From Collimonas fungivorans (GTDB taxonomy: Bacteria; Pseudomonadota; Gammaproteobacteria; Burkholderiales; Burkholderiaceae_D), in the NCBI RefSeq assembly GCF_001584145.1, contig NZ_CP013232.1:5022001-5086000 (forward strand): a stretch of 64,000 nt of DNA, written 5' to 3'. Positions 59,448 to 64,000 of the stretch are shown piece by piece. The position numbers and the translations under genes are program-made. Position 1 is the first letter of the stretch; the number at the start of each line of letters is the position of its first letter. The notes below the pieces were generated by a model. The model did no database searches. It worked only from the letters and a program-made list of their open reading frames with translations, and was not told where the DNA came from.

Positions 59448-60389
59448 TTAGTTGCCGACCTGGTCCGACGGAAAGCGCAACGACTCCCTGAAAAGATAGC
59501 CCATGGGCATGTTCAACACGAGATTGTTTTTTGCCGGAATCGGACTCAGGAACCACTTGGTGTACAACTTGTTGATCTCGCCATCGTGGATGATGCGTCC
59601 CATTTCACGGTCGACCACTGCCTTGTAGTTCGGGTCGCCCTTGGGCAGCATGATCGCGTAAGGTTCGGTTGTCAAAGGCTCGCCGACAATGGCGTATGCC
59701 GCCGGATCCTTGGCGGTCGCCTTCAGTCCGTACAGCAGCACGTCATCCATCACAAATGCGTCGGCCGCCTTGTCTTCCACCATCTTGAACGATTCGTTGT
59801 GATCTCGTCCTTCCACTATGGTCATGTTCAGGGAACGGACCTGGCCGCGGTCGACCAGGGATTTGACGCTGGTCGTGCCTTTGGTCGTCGCCACCTTCTT
59901 GTCGCGCAGGTCCGGCCAGTTCTTGATCTTGTCCTCCACCCGCACCAGCATGCGCGACGACGCCATGAAATGCGCGATGGTGAAGCTGACCTGTTTGCGC
60001 CGCTCTGCGTTGTTGGTGGTCGAGCCACACTCCAGGTCGATTTTTCCGCTTGCGATCATATCAATGCGATTAGATGAAGTCACTGGCACATAGGCGATAT
60101 TCAATTGCGGCAGTTTCAATTGCTGCTTCACCGCATCGGCTATCTTGAGGCACAGATCGATTGCATAACCGACCGGCTTTTTATCCTGGTCCACAAACGA
60201 GAACGGGAACGACGCTTCCCGGTAACCGATCGTGATGGTCTTGCTGTCGCGAATCTTCGCCAGCACATCTTCCGCATGGACAGCTGTTGCGGCGACGCCC
60301 AACGTTACCGCTAACACCGCGCCCAGACCGCCCTTGCGCCACGCGGCCGCAATGCTCCCCTGGCCGCCCTTACCTTTCCCGATTCCCAC
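59448..60389 (-). CDS. Second GltI-like amino-acid substrate-binding protein
   Basis: The 313-residue protein resembles the neighbouring gltI along its length (IRDSKTITIGYREASFPFSF; VTSSNRIDMIASGKIDLECGSTTNN; AFVMDDVLL). No in-frame ATG precedes the signal peptide (WRKGGLGAVLAVTLGVAATAVHA) except far upstream; GTG at 60389 with GGGGAG six bases before it is the best start. It lies 157 bases upstream of gltI with a possible promoter between. It may broaden or tune the transporter's ligand range, or be an independent sensor (inference). Confidence 0.88.
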   Translation of the reverse strand: MGIGKGKGGQGSIAAAWRKGGLGAVLAVTLGVAATAVHAEDVLAKIRDSKTITIGYREASFPFSFVDQDKKPVGYAIDLCLKIADAVKQQLKLPQLNIAYVPVTSSNRIDMIASGKIDLECGSTTNNAERRKQVSFTIAHFMASSRMLVRVEDKIKNWPDLRDKKVATTKGTTSVKSLVDRGQVRSLNMTIVEGRDHNESFKMVEDKAADAFVMDDVLLYGLKATAKDPAAYAIVGEPLTTEPYAIMLPKGDPNYKAVVDREMGRIIHDGEINKLYTKWFLSPIPAKNNLVLNMPMGYLFRESLRFPSDQVGN

Positions 60390-60607
60390 GCTGCTCTCCC
60401 CGTTGACTTGCGCTGTCGATAATGTTTTTATGCAATGAATATACTTAATGCAATATTCAAGCCAGCTGTGTGCATGTCGGCGGCGACTGCTGTTGCGTCG
60501 CTCTTTTGCAGACAAGTCCCCGGATGCGACCAGGGCCAGATGACACGCGCTCAGCTGGCTGGCAGCTTGAGCGCGCGCAAAACATCCCGACTATAACGCA
60601 ACATCAA

Positions 60608-61894
60608 TCAAGGATACAAACCGCGCATTTCACGCGCCTGCAGGACACGGGTACAGGCAACGATAAATGCGGCGGTGCGCAGCGATACCTTCTTCTCTTC
60701 GGCCAGTTGCCAGACCGCGGTAAACGCTTCGCGCATGATGCGGGTCAGGCGCAGGTTGATTTCATCTTCAGTCCAGAAGAAGCTGGAGAAATCCTGCACC
60801 CATTCGAAATAACTCACCGTCACGCCGCCTGCATTGGCGATCACGTCAGGCACCACCAGCACACCCTTTTCATGCAGGATGTCGTCCGCAGCCGGGCTGG
60901 TCGGGCCGTTGGCGCCTTCCAGGATGATCTTGGCGCGGATGGTGGGCGCATTCTCCACGGTGATTTGTTGCTCCAGAGCAGCAGGCACCAAAATATCGCA
61001 ATCGACAGCCCAAAACTGCGCACGGTCGCTGATTTCTTCGCCGCCCTTGAAGCCGGCAACGCTGCCGGTTTCATTGACGTGGGCTTGCAACGCCGCCACA
61101 TCGAGGCCGCTGGAACGCACCACGGTCGAGATATGGTCTTGCACCGCCACCACTTTGGCGCCGGCTTCCGAGAACAGGCGCGCGGCAATGCCGCCGACAT
61201 TGCCGAAACCCTGCACCGCAATCTTGGCGCCATGGATATCCAGGCCGCGCTTGACCGCCGCTTCACACCCCACCACGAACACGCCGCGGCCGGTGGCTTC
61301 GCGCCGTCCCAGGCTGCCGCCCAGTGAAATCGGCTTGCCGGTGACCACGCCCGATGCGGTGCTGCCCTGGTTCATGGAATAGGTATCCATCATCCAGGCC
61401 ATGATCTGTTCGTTGGTGTTGACGTCGGGCGCCGGGATGTCCTTGTTGGGGCCGATGATGATGCCGATCTCGCTGGTGTAACGCCGCGTCATGCGCTGCA
61501 ATTCACCTTGCGACAAGGTCTTCGGATCAACCCGGATGCCGCCCTTGGCGCCGCCGTACGGCACGTTCACGGCCGCGTTCTTGACCGTCATCCAGGCCGA
61601 CAGGGCCATCACTTCGGACAACGTCACGTCCTGGTGGAAACGCACGCCGCCCTTGCCTGGGCCGCGCGAGGTGTTGTGCTGGACGCGATAGCCTTCGAAG
61701 TGGGCAATGGTGCCGTCGTCACGTTCGATAGGGACGTCGACGATCAGCATCCGCTTCGGACGTTTCATGGTCTCGACCCAGCGGGCCAGATTGCCGAGGT
61801 AAGGTGTTACGCGATCGATTTGTTCGAGATAGTCGCCCCATGGGCCGATGCCATGTTGCGTGAGATAGGATGGAACTTCGTGCTTGATAGTCAT
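60608..61894 (-). CDS. gdhA: Glutamate dehydrogenase (Glu/Leu/Phe/Val family)
   Basis: Interconverts glutamate and 2-oxoglutarate plus ammonia. The 428 residues contain the catalytic lysine region [31 protein letters not shown], the nucleotide-binding [26 protein letters not shown], and [15 protein letters not shown]. The length and motifs match the NAD-type family common in Burkholderiales, used mainly for glutamate catabolism (family knowledge). The neighbouring glutamate importer supports that role. The 254-base upstream gap has a LysR-type dyad at 62049-62063 and a direct repeat AAGGACAACA near 61936-61958. Confidence 0.96.
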   Translation of the reverse strand: MTIKHEVPSYLTQHGIGPWGDYLEQIDRVTPYLGNLARWVETMKRPKRMLIVDVPIERDDGTIAHFEGYRVQHNTSRGPGKGGVRFHQDVTLSEVMALSAWMTVKNAAVNVPYGGAKGGIRVDPKTLSQGELQRMTRRYTSEIGIIIGPNKDIPAPDVNTNEQIMAWMMDTYSMNQGSTASGVVTGKPISLGGSLGRREATGRGVFVVGCEAAVKRGLDIHGAKIAVQGFGNVGGIAARLFSEAGAKVVAVQDHISTVVRSSGLDVAALQAHVNETGSVAGFKGGEEISDRAQFWAVDCDILVPAALEQQITVENAPTIRAKIILEGANGPTSPAADDILHEKGVLVVPDVIANAGGVTVSYFEWVQDFSSFFWTEDEINLRLTRIMREAFTAVWQLAEEKKVSLRTAAFIVACTRVLQAREMRGLYP

Positions 61895-62048
61895 ATTTTT
61901 GCGCGCTCCTGGAAGTTGCAGACCGGCCCCCTGAACAAGGACAACAATAAGGACAACAGGGGAACTGACAGCGGGGGCTAAATCGATCTAGTGGCGAATC
62001 GTAGGACAACGGCACAGGGCAAAGCCAATGCTTTGTGCGCATGTAACT

Positions 62049-62063
62049 ATGCATTTTTTGCAT
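62049..62063. promoter_or_regulatory. Candidate LysR-type operator upstream of gdhA
   Basis: ATGCATTTTTTGCAT is a dyad containing T-N11-A (TGCA-N5-TGCA), the LysR-type box. It lies 155 bases before gdhA and 86 bases after the lysR stop. Regulation by the adjacent LysR protein is inference. Confidence 0.4.
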
Positions 62064-62148
62064 TAATATCAAAAATACAATTTCACCATGGCAGACACGA
62101 CTTTCGCGCAACATCCTGCATGTGCAGCGGGCCGGCGCTTTCGGCGAT

Positions 62149-63141
62149 TTATGCGAGCGCTGCCGGCGTTTTACGTTTTGCGTTTTTGGCGGCTTCCTTG
62201 GCTGCTTCTTTGGTTGCCTGTTCCTGCTGCTGCAGCAGGTAAGCCCATAACCGCGCCACCACCGGCTTGCCCGGCCTTTGCACGGTAGGACGCTCGCGGT
62301 ACAGGCGGATTTCCATGGTCGCTTCCCACTCGGGAGCGTTATGGTCGACGCTGGCCAGCTGCTTCAACTTGACTTCGCGGGTCACCGCCGACTCTGGCAG
62401 AAACGCCACGCCATGCCCTTCCAGCGCCATCATTTTCAAACCTTCCGCCATGTCCGTCTCGTAGCGTTTCTCAAGGTAGAGCGGCTTCTTGGCGTCGGCC
62501 AGAATCAATTCCACCATACGCCCGAGATAGGCATTGCTGGTATAGGACAAGAACGGCAAAGGCGCGCCGGCGCTGCCGGGAAAGACATAGTCCGGCACGC
62601 CGGCCTTGTTGCAATGGGCATAGGCGCGCAGCACCTCGCTGCCCAATGTGATCAGGTCGTAGCGCCCGGTATCGAGCTGCACCGGCTGGCGCGGATGGTG
62701 ATAGCACAGCAGCAGGTCGCAGCCGCCGTCCACCATCGCCATCACGGCGTCATGCACGTTCAAGGCCAGCAGGCGCGTATTGAGCGGCCCGAAACCGCTC
62801 TCCAGCAAACGGATCCAGCGCGGCACATAAGTCAGCGACAAGGTATGCGGCACGGCGAAATCGACCGTGCTCAAAGCGGTCGGACGCTTGCCCCGCATCA
62901 GCGCACGGGCATTGTTGATCTGGCCCAGCATCTCCAGCGCCTGCTCGTAAAACACTTCGCCGGCGGCGGTCAGCCGCGTCGGATAGGAAGTGCGGTCGAT
63001 CAGATCGGCGCCCAGCCATGCTTCCAGCGACTGGATGCGGCGCGAGAAGGCCGGCTGCGTGACATGACGCAATTCTGCAGAGCGGCTGAAACTATGGGTT
63101 TCCGCCAACGAAATGAAGTCTTCTAACCATTTGCTTTCCAT
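62149..63141 (-). CDS. LysR family transcriptional regulator
   Basis: The 330 residues begin MESKWLEDFISLAETHSFSRSAELRHVTQPAFSRRIQSLE, a LysR helix-turn-helix, followed by an effector domain. The C-terminus after about residue 300 is rich in Lys and Ala (QQQEQATKEAAKEAAKNAKRK), an unusual basic tail. The start at 63141 is the conserved one; the frame is open 21 codons further. Upstream of gdhA on the same strand, it may regulate gdhA or the glutamate transporter (inference). Its ligand is unknown. Confidence 0.92.
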   Translation of the reverse strand: MESKWLEDFISLAETHSFSRSAELRHVTQPAFSRRIQSLEAWLGADLIDRTSYPTRLTAAGEVFYEQALEMLGQINNARALMRGKRPTALSTVDFAVPHTLSLTYVPRWIRLLESGFGPLNTRLLALNVHDAVMAMVDGGCDLLLCYHHPRQPVQLDTGRYDLITLGSEVLRAYAHCNKAGVPDYVFPGSAGAPLPFLSYTSNAYLGRMVELILADAKKPLYLEKRYETDMAEGLKMMALEGHGVAFLPESAVTREVKLKQLASVDHNAPEWEATMEIRLYRERPTVQRPGKPVVARLWAYLLQQQEQATKEAAKEAAKNAKRKTPAALA

Positions 63142-63239
63142 GCCGCTATCGTAACGCGAGTCGGCGGCGGCAGCATAGAAAATTGGCGCAGCCGCGGCTG
63201 ACAATCTGCATCGGCGTTGTACTTCTGCACCTTGTACTT

Positions 63240-64000
63240 CTACACCACCTGCACCACGTTCTCAGGATAAGCGCCATCGATTCCCGGCGACGGGCTTTCC
63301 ACTTCTTCCGGATGCGCTTGCTGGCGTTGCCACATCTGCGCGTAAGCGCCGTCTGCCGCCAGCAGCTGGACGTGGGTGCCGCGCTCGATGATGCGGCCGT
63401 GGTCCAGCACCAGGATCTGCGCCGCGTCGGCAATGGTCGACAGGCGGTGGGCGATCACCAGCGTGGTGCGGTCCTTGGCGATTTCCTTTAACTGCGCCTG
63501 GATCGCCTGCTCCGATTTGGAATCGAGCGCGGAAGTGGCTTCGTCGAAAATCAGCAGCGCGGGATTTTTCAGCAAAGTGCGCGCGATCGCCACCCGCTGC
63601 TTTTCGCCACCCGACAATTTCAAGCCGCGTTCGCCCACCATCGAATCGTAGCCGTCCGGCAGCGACTCGATGAAATCGTGGATATGCGCGGCCTTGGCGA
63701 CCGCGACGATTTCCGCCTTGCTGGCGCCCGGCTTGCCGTAGGCGATGTTGTATTCGATGCTGTCGTTGAACAGCACCGTATCCTGAGGCACGATGCCGAT
63801 CGCCTGGCGCAGCGAAGCCTGGGTGATGTCGCGCAAATCCTGGCCGTCGATCGTGATGCGGCCGTTGCTGATATCGTAAAAACGGAACAGCAAACGCGAC
63901 AGGGTCGACTTGCCGGAGCCGCTGTGGCCGACCACCGCGGTGGTGGTGCCGGCGGCAATCGTGAAATCGACATCGAACAGGATCTGGCGTTTGCTCTCGT
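63240..64000 (-). CDS. ABC exporter ATPase/permease, Atm1/MsbA-like (3' part; 5' end outside window)
   Basis: About 253 C-terminal residues, the nucleotide-binding domain, are visible; the frame is open to the window's end, so the membrane domain lies beyond. Seen: [21 protein letters not shown] (Walker A inside), [20 protein letters not shown] (Q-loop), [18 protein letters not shown] (signature), [12 protein letters not shown] and VIAHRLSTI. The segments [20 protein letters not shown] and YAQMWQRQQ resemble Atm1-type heavy-metal/glutathione exporters more than MsbA, but the substrate cannot be fixed from this half. A 20-residue Glu/Pro-rich tail follows. Confidence 0.88.
   Translation of the reverse strand, partial: ESKRQILFDVDFTIAAGTTTAVVGHSGSGKSTLSRLLFRFYDISNGRITIDGQDLRDITQASLRQAIGIVPQDTVLFNDSIEYNIAYGKPGASKAEIVAVAKAAHIHDFIESLPDGYDSMVGERGLKLSGGEKQRVAIARTLLKNPALLIFDEATSALDSKSEQAIQAQLKEIAKDRTTLVIAHRLSTIADAAQILVLDHGRIIERGTHVQLLAADGAYAQMWQRQQAHPEEVESPSPGIDGAYPENVVQVV

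Noticed and set aside
61936..61958. Direct repeat AAGGACAACA upstream of gdhA as an operator
   Set aside because: Two short copies in a purine-rich leader with no symmetry; likely chance or a leader feature.

Overview
The window is a continuous stretch of chromosomal housekeeping DNA from a betaproteobacterium, most likely a member of the Oxalobacteraceae (Collimonas / Herbaspirillum / Janthinobacterium type). That placement is an inference from gene order (pilBCD-coaE-zapD-yacG; the mra/dcw cluster followed by a peroxiredoxin and lpxC; tyrS-dtd; rplM-rpsI-argC; nrt genes beside a NasT-type regulator), from protein sequence character and from the moderately high GC content. No rRNA, tRNA, prophage, insertion sequence or CRISPR array was seen.

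Layout. 1-4900 (+): the 3' end of pilB, then pilC, pilD, coaE, zapD and yacG. 4920-10551 (-): a NUDIX hydrolase overlapping a DUF815 ATPase, then argJ and secA. 10765-12273: a membrane-anchored M23 peptidase (-) and a divergent DciA-like gene (+). 12330-31411 (-): lpxC, a Prx5-type peroxiredoxin and the complete division/cell-wall cluster, transcribed mraZ-rsmH-ftsL-ftsI-murE-murF-mraY-murD-ftsW-murG-murC-ddlB-ftsQ-ftsA-ftsZ, with many 4-base start/stop overlaps. 31905-40064 (-): tyrS-dtd-PEBP-histidine phosphatase-degenerate GGDEF protein-dusB-fis-purH-ruvC. 40308-42982 (+): a second M23 peptidase and anmK. 43095-47052 (-): erpA, bactofilin, a coiled-coil membrane protein, argC, rpsI and rplM. 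47550-49701: osmC (+), coq7 (-) and a DUF3025 gene (-). 49734-54536 (-): nitrate import and siroheme genes, nasT-nrtA-nrtB-nrtD-cobA. 54700-61894 (-): pyrC, a glutamate/aspartate ABC importer with two tandem binding proteins, and gdhA. 62149-64000 (-): a LysR regulator and the 3' end of an Atm1/MsbA-like ABC exporter.

How the parts fit. The central cluster makes lipid II (MurC-F, Ddl, MraY, MurG), assembles the divisome (FtsZ, A, Q, L, I, W) and starts lipid A synthesis (LpxC). The two M23 peptidases, AnmK and bactofilin also concern the envelope. The right-hand third is nitrogen metabolism: nitrate uptake under a predicted NasT antitermination switch and a predicted sigma-54 promoter, and glutamate uptake beside glutamate dehydrogenase and a LysR regulator.

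The most interesting signals are not in the proteins. (1) An apparently complete small-RNA gene upstream of rplM has a promoter, an anti-Shine-Dalgarno-like C-rich loop and a terminator. (2) Two copies of a ~155-163 bp palindromic element share a core while their arms differ in sequence but stay self-complementary, with base-pair covariation in the core. (3) The nrtA leader has two ANTAR-type hexaloop hairpins followed by a terminator. (4) mraZ is preceded by four exact 10-bp-period MraZ-type boxes. (5) A GGDEF protein has lost its active site but kept the c-di-GMP inhibitory-site motif.
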